Shown here: positions 1-10,702 of the stretch, in pieces | Layout: every line of letters begins with the position of its first letter | Position numbering within the stretch: the stretch's first letter is position 1 | From: Sorex araneus | Taxonomy: Eukaryota > Chordata > Mammalia > Eulipotyphla > Soricidae | Reading direction: 5' to 3' | Length of the DNA stretch: 64,000 nucleotides | NCBI RefSeq assembly: GCF_027595985.1 | Contig: NC_073305.1 | Coordinates: 110,846,035 to 110,910,034, forward strand | Program-made: the position numbers and the translations under genes | Notes under the pieces: generated by a model | What the model was told of the DNA's origin: nothing | Seen by the model: only the letters and a program-made list of their open reading frames with translations | The model's database searches: none

Positions 1-205
1 CATGGTGTATTCATATGCAAAATCCTGTAACAAGCTGGATCTCATTACCCTGACCCTGAAGAGCCCCCAGTGCAACATCGTTAGGAGGGCCAAGTTGAGA
101 TAGACTTCTAAGATCTCAGGGAAAGGACGAAATGAGATGTTACTGAGCCTGCCCGAGAAATCGGTGATTAACGGAATATTGTGATTGTGATTGTGACTGT
201 GTGCC
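1..205 (+). mobile_element. 3' part of a long RTE-tailed composite repeat
   Basis: This matches the reverse complement of 38658-38860: the middle section (GTATTC-ATATGC, CAGTAACAA-like) and then the RTE-derived end (GGACGAAATGAGATGTTACTG and onward). It finishes in a short tandem array of GATTGT units at about 178-202. The 5' part lies outside the window or is lost. Confidence 0.7.
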
Positions 206-275
206 ATATGAGTAGTAGGAAGGACTTGATAAAATCTCTTCCATGGAGGTTCAAAGTCAGTCTTTGTTCTCAGTG

Positions 276-662
276 ATTCCAAATAAGAATGGTAAGAGAG
301 GCCCCCTGCACCAGGCTGTCTTCACCGTGGCCACTTTGGAGGGGGAAAGGTTGAGTTTCCCTTCACGCCCCAAGCAGAGCCCTGGCAGCCAAAAACCCCC
401 AGAACCGAGCCACAGCCATGCTCAAGGCCACTCTCCACACGCTCGGAGGAGCCTCCTGCATGAAGAACCGACAAAAGAGGAATCCAGGTGTGCAGGACCT
501 GTGGCTGAGATCTCCAAGCCTGCTTGATTTGGGACTGGGCCTCCTCCACCCAGATCCCCCATTTTCCAGTAGCTTGGCAGTCACACCCACAAACTGCCAC
601 CAGTGCCAAGTAATCTCATCAACGGCCAAGATCCAGACACTATAAAACAAAACTCCCGGAAG
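276..662 (+). mobile_element. 5' part of a second long composite repeat, 3'-truncated
   Basis: The reverse complement aligns with 39000-39345 and with 8330-8600. Shared landmarks include CCATGCTCAAGG, GGCCAAGATCCAGA and ACTATAAAACAAA. The copy stops after the ACTATAAAAC stretch, so it lacks the middle and RTE tail. Short open frames here are not coding: the same bases recur as an interspersed repeat. Confidence 0.7.
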
Positions 663-1261
663 AGAGTGAAGGCAGTTTTTCCTGGAGTTGGCTTATACTC
701 TAGCCCACTGATGTACCTAAGGCAGCACACATGTGTTTGGTTTTAACATTCTTGCTTGTATTCTCTTATATACTGGTTTAAAGGGTTCTAGAATGAAATC
801 AACAACCTTTACACACTTCCCTCTTATTGTGGTGGGAAGATGCTTGCTGGTTGGATGAGTGTTTGAATATTATCTGTAATGAACCATTGTGAAGTACTTT
901 ATGAAAATGAAATGTATAAAAATCGCAAAAAAATTTTAAAAAATAAAAAAAGAATTGTAATAGAAAATTTGAAATACTAGTCATGGGAAAATATTTGAGG
1001 AAACTACAAGAAGTCTGGATTCAGTCCTGTTCACAAGTATAGAGCAAAACCTCAAAGATAATTAGTAAGACAAGATTTGAGTATGGACAAATATACAAAT
1101 ATTTTCTCTCCAATAACACAACCCAAATTTAACAAATCTACAAATCTATATCAAATGGAGAAATATAAATAATACATGCTTTCACCTAGTGTGGAAAATA
1201 AAGAAACAAATGAACAAAGAAGCAAAACCGGTTATTTTAGAGAATAAAACAATGGTTACCA
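663..1261. other. no recognisable feature
   Basis: AT-rich DNA with an A-rich run at about 927-955. No coding frame or repeat was recognised. Confidence 0.5.
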
Positions 1262-1332
1262 GGGGCTGGAGCCATAGTACAGCGAGTAGGGCATTTGCCT
1301 TACACGTGGCCGACCCAGATTTGATTATGATC
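1262..1332 (+). mobile_element. tRNA-SINE head fragment
   Basis: GGGGCTGGAGCCATAGTACAG followed by the GCATTTGCCTTACACG block is the start of the shrew SINE. The body is missing. An inverted SINE scrap (GCGCCTTACCTGCTGCACC) lies at about 1390-1416. Confidence 0.65.
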
Positions 1333-2070
1333 ATTAGATGAGATAGATAAAACTTATGATTATTTGTGGAGAGGATGTTTAAGATTTAAGCGCCTTACCT
1401 GCTGCACCATCTCTCAGGAGATACTTGTATTTGTCCGGTGCAAATAGCCTTATGACAATCATGAGCTGGGGAGGAGAAAGAATCTTCTATAGCAACTCAT
1501 ATTTTTTAAAGTCCCTTTCCTTTTTGCCCCCCACATGTTAAGAATTAGCTTCTTAATGTTTGCATTTCAAAGGGATGATCTAGATAGGAGTTTCTGGAGA
1601 AGAAAGGTAGAACATTTACAGGGAAAGAATGAAGTTTATCTCGAGGACTTTGAAATGTCCCGAAGGTTGGAGTTTTTATAATACCTACAAATATTTTGAG
1701 ATAAAAAGATGAGGCTCTGAGAATGGTAAAAATTAGTGGACTTTGAATTGCCTTTAGGACTGTATTTTCTGATATTGCAAAGATTTATAAACTTCTAGTT
1801 TCTCAGAATTGGGTTGTAGTCTAAGTGATGTCAATGGCTGACACCATCTACCTATGTGGAACACTTTCTACTTTCTGAATATATTTAGTATAGGGAAGAA
1901 GGCCGTTTAAAGAAGTTCTGATAAGGCTCTGATTACCAGCTCTCAATCTGGTCAAATTTTGTACCATATTGTTAGTGGTGAAAACAATTTTAAATATCTT
2001 TTCAGTTTTCAGTTTAAACTAACAGTTTATTTAGGAAAAATGAAGGCTTGAAACTTGCATTCACACAGAG
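1333..2070. other. no gene; old unassigned sequence
   Basis: Apart from the inverted SINE scrap near 1400 nothing is recognised. Confidence 0.4.
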
Positions 2071-2598
2071 GGACATGGAGAGTATCGTGCTGAGTGAAAT
2101 CAGTCAGAGGGAGAGAGACAAACATAGAATGATTGTACTCAGTTGGAGAATATAAAAATAAAGTCCAAAACATAAAATGTGAATAATACCCAAAGATAGT
2201 AGAAATAATTACCAGGAGGCCTGCCCCAGGGTAGAAGCTTGCCACCAAGGGGGAGGGAGAGTAGAGTTAGGACAGAGAAGGAACCACTATGACAGTGATA
2301 GATGAAAATTATCACTGTAGACAAAAACGAAGTGTTTAAAGAAAGTAAAGTGATACGCATGATACCTGATTCAGTAACAGCATTGCAGACTACAGTGCCT
2401 AAATGTGAAATTAGCAAGAGACAGATAGAGGCAGACTGAGGGTGGAGTGAGGGGAGTGGGTGAGAGGAAAACTGGTGACATTTGGTCGTGGAAAATGTGC
2501 ACCAGTGAAGAAATGGGTGTTGGATATTGTATGACTGAAACTCAATCAGCTACAACTTTGAAACTGTGAGTGAATAAAAAACTTTTTTTAAAAAAACT
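2071..2598 (+). mobile_element. old L1 3' end (last ORF2 codons and 3' UTR)
   Basis: The first 60 bases translate to a decayed L1 ORF2 C-terminus (VLSEISQRERDKHRM). The L1 3'-UTR landmarks follow: GTGGAAAATGTGCACCAGTG, GGGTGTTGGATATTGTATGA, then AATAAA and poly(A). Confidence 0.75.
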
Positions 2599-3000
2599 AG
2601 CACTGCATGTTTATGGCAGTATTAAATTACTTTGTAGTCACAAGTGACATACTCAAAGAAGGTGCAAAAATATTTTCCAAGCTCAGTGCCACTCTAGCAA
2701 AGACAGCCAGAAGAAAGCAGAATTGGAAGTAGGGTTCAAAGTAGAGCATATTTATATGTGCTTAGAGTAGACTATGGACCATACATGATGGCTGCTTAGT
2801 GTCTATGTTGTAAACCATAACATCCAAAAGGAGAGGGAGAGTAAGAGGGAATGTGTCTGTCACAGAGGCAGAAGGAGGGAAGGAATGGGGGTGGCGGGAG
2901 AGACACTGGGAATATTGGTGGTGGAGAAAGGGCACTGGTGGAGGGATGGGTACTCGAACGTTGTTTGATTGAAATGTAATCATGAAAAATTGTGAGTCTG

Positions 3001-3169
3001 GGGCTGGAGTGATAGCACAGCGGGTAGGGCGTTTGCCTTGCACGCGGCCGACCCGAGTTCAAATCCCAGCATCCCATATGGTCCCCTGAGCACCGCCAGG
3101 GATAATTCCTGAGTGCATGAGCCAGGAATGACCCCTGTGCATTGCCGGTGTGACCCAAAAAGAAAAAAA
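3001..3169 (+). mobile_element. tRNA-derived SINE, poly(A) type, near full length
   Basis: Complete head (GGGGCTGGAGTGATAGCACAG, B box near GAGTTCAAATCC), body (CATCCCATATGGTCCCCTGAG) and end (GTGTGACCCAAAAAG + A run). The L1 sequence ATTGTGAGTCTG is repeated on both sides as target duplication. Confidence 0.93.
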
Positions 3170-3202
3170 AATTGTGAGTCTGTAACTGTACCTCATGGTG
3201 AT

Positions 3203-3275
3203 TCACTGTCACTGTCACTGTCATCCTGTTGCTAATCGATTTGTTTGAGCGGGCACCAGTAACATCTCTCACTGA
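3203..3275 (-). mobile_element. RTE-tailed SINE, 3' fragment only
   Basis: The array of TCACTG units and ATCCTGTTGCTAATCGATTTG...GGGCACCAGTAACATCTC is the inverted RTE-derived tail. It sits at the end of the L1 3' UTR. Confidence 0.8.
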
Positions 3276-3333
3276 CTTATTGCTGGCATATAAATATTTT
3301 TTAAAAAAAAGCATCACAAAGTAGAGCATATTT

Positions 3334-3955
3334 CTTGTATCCAGTATTTGACCATCTTTTGATTAACTTTAATTTTCTATAGCATTTCATTAAAAATGTG
3401 CTTATATCCCATAATCATGGCATGGGCACATACAGGAGTCACCTGGGGGTGACTACAAAGTCACTAATAGGGCCAAAAAGGGTTCTGTTACTTAAAGCAC
3501 AATACAGCTAGTTCAAATCTCATTCTGCCTGCACCTACCACCTAAGTAATCCTTAAAGCTTTGTTTTTCCGGAAAAGAAAGGGCCCAGAAGACAGCTCAG
3601 TGACTAACGCAGCATCTACAGCAGGTAGAAGATCTTGAGCTTCCTTAATCCTTAGAGAAGATCCTGACAGTTCTACCTCCCCAAAGGGATGCCCTCTGTG
3701 GGGCAAGGGATGGGTGAATGGAGGACAGTGTGTGGTAAAATACGTGTGTATGGCACTAGATTAGCAGAATTGTATTTACAATTATGTAATCTGTTCAGAG
3801 TGGAAAGACAATTTCACAGGGTTCTCTGAACCCTGCCAGGAGTGAGAATCCCTGAGCCCAGTCAAGTGTCTCCCCAAAGCAAAAACAAGCAAGTAAAGAA
3901 TTTAGTCAATTAAATGTAAAGATAAAAAAGTTGGTATTATTATTTTAATATTTAT
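3334..3955. other. no gene; degraded SINE scraps
   Basis: Weak SINE-like pieces near 3580-3720 and 3800-3895 (CCTGCCAGGAGTGAGAATCCC). Nothing else was recognised. Confidence 0.4.
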
Positions 3956-4138
3956 TTATTTATTATTATTTTTGCTTTTTGGGTCACACCTGGCGATGCA
4001 CAGGGGTTACTCCTGGCTCTGCACTCAGGAATTACCCCTGGCTATGCTCAGGGGACCATATGGGATGCTGGGATTTGAACCCGGGTTGGCCGCGTGCAAG
4101 GCAAACGCCCTACCCGCTGTGCTATCTCTCCAGCCCCT
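3956..4138 (-). mobile_element. tRNA-derived SINE, poly(A) type, with target duplication
   Basis: Inverted full-length copy, near consensus. TATTTTAATATTTAT is present at 3941-3955 and again at 4139-4153. It inserted next to an older SINE. Confidence 0.92.
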
Positions 4139-4159
4139 ATTTTAATATTTATGTTAGTT

Positions 4160-4317
4160 CAATTAGGAGACATATCTGCCCAGTGATGCTCAAGGTAAAT
4201 CCTGGACCTGAGCTCAGGCATCACTACTAGTGGTGCTCAGTCTCCTGAGCACCAACATGAGATGCTGGAAATTCAACCAGAGTCAGCTGCTGCATGCAAG
4301 TTAAGTGCCTTAACCCC
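4160..4317 (-). mobile_element. old SINE copy
   Basis: A diverged inverted copy: GTGATGCTCA, GTGGTGCTCAGT, CATGCAAGTTAAGTGCCTTA. Confidence 0.6.
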
Positions 4318-4669
4318 TAAAAATGTTTTAAATTGACTTATCATTGGAGAAGTTGGGCAGCATCCCATTTAGCAAGTAGAAAGGAGATCATAAGGATGAA
4401 CAAAAATTTAAAGTTTTACGGACAGAAAGGAGGCAGAGGAAAAGGAAGTAAAGATTCTTTTTGGAAAGGTCACCTACCTATGTGAGATAAAAGAGGTCTA
4501 TCAGTTAGATTACCTAATTAGTGCTGACCAGGAAATTCCAGTCTGCCTGGTTAAAGTTTATGTTTTTGGTTAAAGATGTTGAAACTTCCATTAGATATTA
4601 AATTGTGGCCTACTGGCTTGAGGTTTAGCGCATGTGATGTCATTTTGGGTCTGTTGCGTCTTTTTCAGT

Positions 4670-5142
4670 ACTCTTCCCAAAAGATGGCTTGATGTCCAAG
4701 CCACCAAACCTTTGGAACATGATCTTACTTGGAAATTGGAGTCACTGTAGATATAATTAGTTCAGAAGAGTTTGTATTGGAAGACGGTGGCTTCCTCATT
4801 AATTCAATGTAACAGTATACTTTCAAGGAGATGATCCAATAAAGACAGAGAAAATGTGATGATCCTATTAGGACAGACATCCAGAGAAAATGCCATGTCA
4901 TGATGAAGGAAACATTGGAGTTAAGCACTTTGAAGCCAATGAAAACCAAAGATTGTTGCAAACCATAGAAACAAAGATGAAGAAAGGAAAGATTTCTCTT
5001 TGAGGTTTGAAAAGAAAGATGACTCTGCCAAAACTTGATTTTGCATGCCGTGTCTCCAAAATTTGGAAACAATACATTTCTGTTGTTTTAAGTCATCTGG
5101 TTTGTGGTACTTTGCTATGGCAGTCCTAGGAAACTAATATAA
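4670..5142 (+). mobile_element. ancient MaLR-type LTR
   Basis: The end reads ACATTTCTGTTGTTTTAAG, GGTTTGTGGTACTTTGCTATGG and CTAGGAAACTAATAT, which is the characteristic 3' end of MLT1-like LTRs found across placental mammals. The 5' border is uncertain. Confidence 0.6.
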
Positions 5143-5468
5143 AAATAATTTTAAAAAATGTCACCAAGCTTTTATTGATATGCCTAAATTTCTATTTACT
5201 CACATGCTATTTATATATGGGCTAGGCTGCGTGAACAATTGGGAATTATAAGTTTCAGTCCTTTCTGAAAAACATCAGTGTTTTCTATTTGGCCTTTCAG
5301 TCAACTCATTTTTGTAGGTAATCTCATCTATTCAATTTTCATCTGAATGTTTATTGTTTCAGTACTGTGTCTTAAACCCAGATTCTAACCTGAATCCACA
5401 GACCCTATATTCAACTGCCTGCTGGACCTGGAATAGCCATACTCACTCTAGCTAACAGATCCAAATGT

Positions 5469-5637
5469 AGGGTCTAAAATGATAGTACAGTGGGTAAGGC
5501 ATTTGCCTTGCATGAAGCCCAACAGGGTACTATCTCTGGCATCTTATATGGTCCCCAAAACTCACCAGGAGTGATCCCTGAACTTAGAGCTAGAAATGAG
5601 TTGGATATGGCTCCTCTCCCCTCAAGAAAAAAATAAA
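5469..5637 (+). mobile_element. diverged tRNA-SINE
   Basis: Retains GATAGTACAGTGGGTAAGGC, GCATTTGCCTTGCATG, CATATGGTCCCC and an A-rich end. Confidence 0.75.
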
Positions 5638-5884
5638 GACCCAGCTGTGATAATGGAAGGAATTCAGAGTGACTTGAATTTAAAATAAGATAAAGGACTC
5701 AGAGATGTAGAGGTGTCTGAGCATTGCTGACACATTTAGAAATGTGTCACAAAATTTTACCATTTTTCTTCTCTCTTTAGATAGTAATCCTGCTAAATAA
5801 AATTAATCATTTTTGTCTCTTAATAAAGAACTAAAAATAATGGAAATTACTGCTTAAAAAAATGTAGCAACGGGGACCAAAGAA

Positions 5885-6095
5885 GGTCATAGAACTAGTA
5901 CAGCCAGTAGGATGTTTGCCTTGTATGAGGCTAACCTGGGTTCCAACCCCTGCATCCCATATAGTCTTCTGAGTATAGCCAAGAGTAATTTCTGAGTGCA
6001 GAGCCAGGAGTAACCCCTGAGCGTTGCTGAGTATGGCCCCCAAATCAAATTCAATACCAAAACATAACAGCAGCAGCAACAACAAAAAAAACCTA
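5885..6095 (+). mobile_element. diverged tRNA-SINE
   Basis: Retains TTGCCTTGTATGAGG, CATCCCATATAGTC and GAGCCAGGAGTAACCCCTGAG, with an extended CAGCAGCAACAACAA-rich 3' tail. Confidence 0.75.
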
Positions 6096-6138
6096 AACCC
6101 CAAACAAAATATAGCAACAATCTTGAAATCAAGTGTTA

Positions 6139-6328
6139 GATTTTTTTTTTTTACTTGTTTTTGGGCCACACCAGGCAGTGCTGATGGGTAACTCCTGGCT
6201 TTGTACTCAGCAGTTACTCTTGTTGAGTTTCAGGGACCATATGGGATGCCAGAGTTTCAACCGAGTACAAGGTTTCTGCCGAGTACAAGATAAGTGCCTT
6301 ACCTGTGTACTATCTCTCCAATCCCTAA
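6139..6328 (-). mobile_element. diverged tRNA-SINE
   Basis: Inverted copy with a T run, GGGCCACACCAGGCAGTGCTG, GGGACCATATGGGATGCC and TACTATCTCTCCAATCCC. It contains a small internal duplication of CCGAGTACAAG at about 6261-6292. Confidence 0.75.
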
Positions 6329-6904
6329 ATAATTTAAATAAGTATCTTTAACATTTATTCGGAGTGTTATAATCTCTTTAAAAAGATTTTTCACAGATAC
6401 TACATTTTAAAAGTTTATTATAAAATAACTTTATTATCAGTAAAAAATCATCACCTATTTATAAATTTTAATTAATTAATTTGAAAGTCAATGTATAACT
6501 GAAGTAAATTATATGCTGTATTATTTTTGTCTTTATATATGATTATAGAATATACATAAATTGTTGTGATTAATGGCAGATGGCACTAGTATCAGCAAAA
6601 TCCAAATGGAAACTTAATCTGTGCAGAATGTAAAACAATTTTGTGAAGTTTTTGCTCCGTTTCTATGTTGCCTTACACAAGTAGAGATTTTGGTTTCTGG
6701 ATGTGGAAGTGAAAGATATTTCTGATAGCAGTCATTGTATTACTCCATAAATTGTGTTTCTCCTTAAACATTTATATGCTGAAATGTCAACTCCTAGTAT
6801 GTGAGAATAAAACTGTTTTTTAAGATAAAGCCTTTATGGGGGTCATTAAATTAAAATAAACCCATTAAGTAAGTCCTAATCCAATATGTTGGATGCCATT
6901 ATCA
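6329..6904. other. no recognisable feature
   Basis: AT-rich sequence without recognised genes or repeats. Confidence 0.5.
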
Positions 6905-6984
6905 TCATCATTCATTGATCTTGATCATCGAAGTTCTTGAGCAGTCTCAGTAATATGTCCATTCATCCAAGCCCTGAGATTTTA

Positions 6985-8107
6985 TTTATTTTTTTTAATT
7001 TTTTATTTATTTATTTTTTGGATTTTATGTTATTTTATTTTTTTTACAGTTACAGATTTATATATTTTTGTGATCATGTTTCTCCCTTACAAAGTTTGAT
7101 AACCCATCCCTTCACCAGTGCCCATTCTCCACCACTAGTAAACCCAACATCCCTCCCACCCTCCCCAGTCCCATCTCCCCCCACCCCACACTGCCACTAT
7201 GGCAGGGTATTCCCTTTTGTTCTCCCTCTCTGATTAGGTGTTGTGGTTTGCAATAAAGGTGTTGAGTGGCCATTGTGTTCAGTCTCTAGTCTATATTCAG
7301 CCCGCATCATCTTTCCCCCACATGACCTCCAACCACATTTTACTTGGTGTTCCCTTCTCTGAGTTGCCCAGAATGAGAGACCAGCCTTCAAGCCATGGAG
7401 ACAGCCTCCTGGTACTTATTTCTACTATTCTTGGGTGTTAGTCTTATAGTCTATTATTCTATATTCCACAGATGAGTGCAATCTTTCTATGTCTGTCTCT
7501 CTTTTTCTGACTCATTTCACTTAGCATAATACTTGCCATGCTGATCCACTTATATGCAAACGTCATGACCTCATTCTTTCTAACAGCTGCATAGTATTCC
7601 ATTGTATAGATGTACCAGAGTTTCTTCAACCAGTCATCTGTTCTAGGGCACTTGGGTTTTTTCCAGGTTTTGGCTATTGTAAACAGTGCCGCGATGAACA
7701 TATAAGTGCAGATGTCATTTCGACTATACTTTTTGGCTTTTCTGGGATATATTCCCAGGAGTGGTATTGCTGGGTCAAATGGGAGCTCAACCTCTAGTTT
7801 TTTGAGAATCGTCCATATTGTTTTCCAAAAGGGCTGAACTAGCCGGCATTCCCACCAGCAGTGTAGAAGGGTCCCTTTCTCCCCACATCCTCTCCAACAG
7901 CAGTTGCTTTTGTTCTTTTGGATGTGTGCTAGCCCCTGTGGTGTGAGGTGGTATCTCATGGTTGTATTGATCTGCATCTCTCTGATGATTAGTGATGTAA
8001 AGCACTTTTTCGTGTGCCTTTTGGCCATTCGTATCTCTTCCTTGGTAAAGTTTCTGTTCATTTCTTCGCCCCATTTTTTGATGGGGTTGGATGTTTTCTT
8101 CTTGTAG
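6985..8107 (-). mobile_element. 5'-truncated L1, about 1.1 kb, recent insertion
   Basis: Inverted L1 3' end with ORF2 C-terminus, 3' UTR and poly(A). A perfect 16-bp target duplication, AAGCCCTGAGATTTTA, lies at 6969-6984 and 8108-8123. It landed inside a long composite repeat. Confidence 0.95.
7459..8106 (-). pseudogene. L1 ORF2 C-terminal fragment
   Basis: About 215 codons stay open from the truncation point to a stop at 7459. The protein matches the C-terminal part of mammalian L1 ORF2p. It starts with an [15 protein letters not shown]-like stretch and includes the cysteine-containing region ([18 protein letters not shown]), [13 protein letters not shown] and the [19 protein letters not shown] block. 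In full-length L1 this protein supplies endonuclease and reverse transcriptase. Here both domains are absent through 5' truncation, so the copy cannot move itself and has no promoter of its own. The intact frame and the perfect target duplication suggest a fairly young insertion. Confidence 0.93.
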
Positions 8108-8625
8108 AAGCCCTGAGATTTTAGAAGCCTCTCTCTACTAGTCCTTCCAACGATGCCATACTGGAGGCTCTTTAAGGGTCAGGGGACTGAGACCTAGCTT
8201 GTTACTGATTTTGGCATATTAATACACCAATGGGGACCTTTTGAGGCTCTCCCATGTGGGCAGGAAACTCCCAGTAGTTTGCCAGGTTCTCCTAGAGGGA
8301 GAAGTAGGCTATAAGATATTGTGTGGCTTTGCCGAAGCGCGTTTCCAGGAGCTTGCTTTTAAGTCTCTGGATGCTGGCCATCGACAGGATCACATGGCGT
8401 CGGGTGGTGCAGTCCCTGGGTGTGACCGCCAAGCTACTGGGAAATGGGAAATCTGGGCGGAGGAGGCCCAGTCCCGATCAGAACAGCCTTGGAGGTCTCA
8501 ACCCTGGGTCCCACACACCTGGGTTCTTCTGCTGGTTCCTTCATGCGTGAGGCTCAAGGCCATGCTCAAGGCCCCTCTCCACATGTTTGGATGAGCCTCA
8601 TGCATGAAGGAACCTCACCCATGAA

Positions 8626-9651
8626 GGATGCCTTTATAGGAAGAGAAAATTAGGATTTGTTGGGAGAAACCAAAAATGCACACAGGGAGCAGTGAATCAC
8701 AGTGAGAAGTGTGATCACAAGATCACAAATCACAAGAGAGGTCCTAAAAGATATAAAATCTGCCAACTCTTTGATCCAACACTTTGAGCCAACACTTAAA
8801 GTAAGTGACTGTTTAAACTACTTTCTTAAATTTTTTTCCCCAATGAATTTTAAGTTTTTAGAAAACTGTTTTTTGAGTTGACACACCAAATGCAAAGCCG
8901 GATATCAAGATAGAAAAAAGCTAACATGCAAGCAATTTGAAGAGTAATGTGTTACTTAAACACTAACTCGTGACTGACATTCTCAATATATATACCACTG
9001 ATTTTTTTTAACATGAGATAAATGTAGTTAGAAGATAGAAACAGTCTCACTCAATGCTCAATGTTATGTATAGATAGTCTTTTTAATTAATTAATTTGTA
9101 AGATAGTCTTAGGTATAATCAATTTTTCTCTTTTTCTTCCATAAAATAAAATAAAAGAGGTTTGCTTTCTAATTGTTGTAGGCTCCTTTGTAAAGCTTTA
9201 TTTTTAACAATTTATACCAACAAATACAATCATGTTTTCATCAAGAATTTTTCCCCCTAAGGTTCATTTTAGGTACAATATTTTGTTATAGCAAATTTAG
9301 TAAGCAAATACAATAGCCATTGAAATGGTTGTGAGGTAGTTTCTCACTGTGTTTGTCATTTGCATTTCCCAATGATTTGTGAACAGTACCTTTTCATGCA
9401 ATTGTTGGCTATTTGGACATCTTCAGAGATACATTTACTCAAGTTCTTTATTAACTTTTAAATAAAGTTGTTTTATCCTTGTCAAGTTATATCAAGTTAT
9501 AGAAATATACATCATCTTAATGAAAATCATTAGAAAAGATATGATTTGCAAATATTTTCTTTCAATTCATGTTGGTTATCTTTTGACACAGATACTTTAA
9601 GTTCTGATATAGCTCAGTTTATGTTTTTAATTTTGTTTTCTGTACCTTGTA
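8626..9651. other. no recognisable feature
   Basis: AT-rich sequence. No gene or repeat was recognised. Confidence 0.5.
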
Positions 9652-9663
9652 TACCCTGGATAC

Positions 9664-9905
9664 ACTGGAGCGATAGCACAGCATGTAGGACATTCACCTT
9701 GCATGTGGCCAACCCAGGTTCGATTCCTTTGTCTCTCTAGGAGAGCCCGGCAACCTATCCTGCCCACACAGCAGAGCCTGGCAAGCTACCCGTGGCGTAT
9801 TCGATATGAGAAAAACAGTAACAACAAGTCTCGCAATGGAGATGTTACTGGTGCCCGCTCAAGCAAATTGATGAACAATGGGACAGCAGTGCTACAGTGC
9901 AGTGC
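9664..9905 (+). mobile_element. RTE-tailed SINE, complete
   Basis: The tRNA head (CTGGAGCGATAGCACAGC, B box GGTTCGATTCC) is followed by the middle section (GAGAGCCCGGCAACCTATCC, GCAGAGCCTGGCAAGCTACC) and the RTE tail (GGAGATGTTACTGGTGCCCG). The end consists of CAGTGCTA-type units. A near-perfect target duplication TACC(C/T)TGGATAC lies at 9652-9663 and 9906-9917. There is no poly(A). Confidence 0.92.
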
Positions 9906-10248
9906 TACCTTGGATACCATACCCAAGAAATCATTGTTAAATTCAGTATCATGAAGCTTTCCTTTATGCTTTTTAAAAAGGGTTGTGTAGCTTTAGTTTT
10001 TATGTTAAGAACCCCAATACACCCCCCTCCCACCCCACCCCCCATCTAAGTAGCTAATGATATTCCCATTATTCTCTATATACCTTGAGTACATTCCATA
10101 TTTCCATACAGAACTCACTATTATTGATTGGAAATTTTCCCCAACAATCAGGCCTGCTGAATAGGCATCATCTAATAATTTATCTTCATTGCTGAGAGTG
10201 AAGACTTGGAGTCCGATAGCGGCCGCGCGGTTTTGGGTTCTAATATTT

Positions 10249-10702
10249 TAGCTCAGTTCACAGTCAAAATGGATGGCTGCAAGAATCCGCTCTGGTGCCA
10301 AAATGGGTTAGGAGACCTCAGGATCACAGTCTATAGGTACGGAGGGTCTGCTTCTCGTGCCACAGCTCTGGTTCATCTCTGGGCGGAAGGCGCGCCGGGG
10401 ATGCCCCCCCTCCCAGGACCACCTACAGGCTACGTCACTAAAGAAAGTCCTACCTCCTGGTTGAGGGGTCTTAGAGGGTAGTTCTCACCATGTGGCTGCT
10501 GCCGCTGCCGCCATTTTCGCTCAGAAAAATGGGGTGGAGAGGGAAAAAAATCCCTCCCCGGGCTGCATGAGGTTGTAGCTCAGTTCACAGTCAAAATGCA
10601 TGGCTCAAGCATCCGCTCTGGTGCCAAGATGGGTTAGGAGACCTCAGGATCACAGTCTATAGGCGCGGAGGACCTGCTTCTCGTGCCGCGGCTCCGGTTC
10701 AT
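10249..10702. repeat. two roughly 127-bp direct repeats, period about 327 bp
   Basis: 10249-10376 and 10576-10702 share TAGCTCAGTTCACAGTCAAA, ATCCGCTCTGGTGCCAA, GACCTCAGGATCACAGTCTA and the end GGTTCAT with few differences. The spacer contains GCCGCTGCCGCCATTTTCGC and a CTACGTCAC half CRE. The layout resembles monomer arrays of some L1 5' UTRs. Confidence 0.75.
10507..10520. promoter_or_regulatory. YY1-like site in the GC-rich module
   Basis: GCCGCCATTTTCGC matches the YY1 consensus (GCCGCCATTTT), which is common at L1 5' ends and CpG promoters. Function is inferred from sequence only. Confidence 0.35.

Larger units (their letters stand above)
2754..3316 (+). mobile_element. L1 3' end with perfect 17-bp target duplication, carrying two later SINE insertions
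   Basis: L1 3' UTR (GGTGGTGGAGAAAGGGCACTG, GGATGGGTACTCGAACG, CATGGTGATTCAC) flanked by CAAAGTAGAGCATATTT at 2737-2753 and 3317-3333. A poly(A) SINE (3001-3169) and an RTE-tailed SINE scrap (3203-3275) interrupt it, so it is older than both. Confidence 0.85.
6905..8625 (-). mobile_element. long RTE-tailed composite repeat, split by an L1
   Basis: The RTE-tail end lies at about 6905-6970, ending in ATC-type units at 6900-6912. The middle and 5' half lie at 8124-8625. The interruption is exactly the L1 at 6985-8107 plus its target duplication. The 5' half aligns with 39000-39220 and with the reverse complement of 420-660 (GTCTCTGGATGCTGGCCATCG, CTGCTGGTTCCTTCATG). Confidence 0.75.

Noticed and set aside
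3001-3070. SINE heads considered as functional tRNA genes
   Set aside because: A and B box words are present, but the sequences cannot form an intact tRNA, occur in dozens of copies and continue into SINE bodies.
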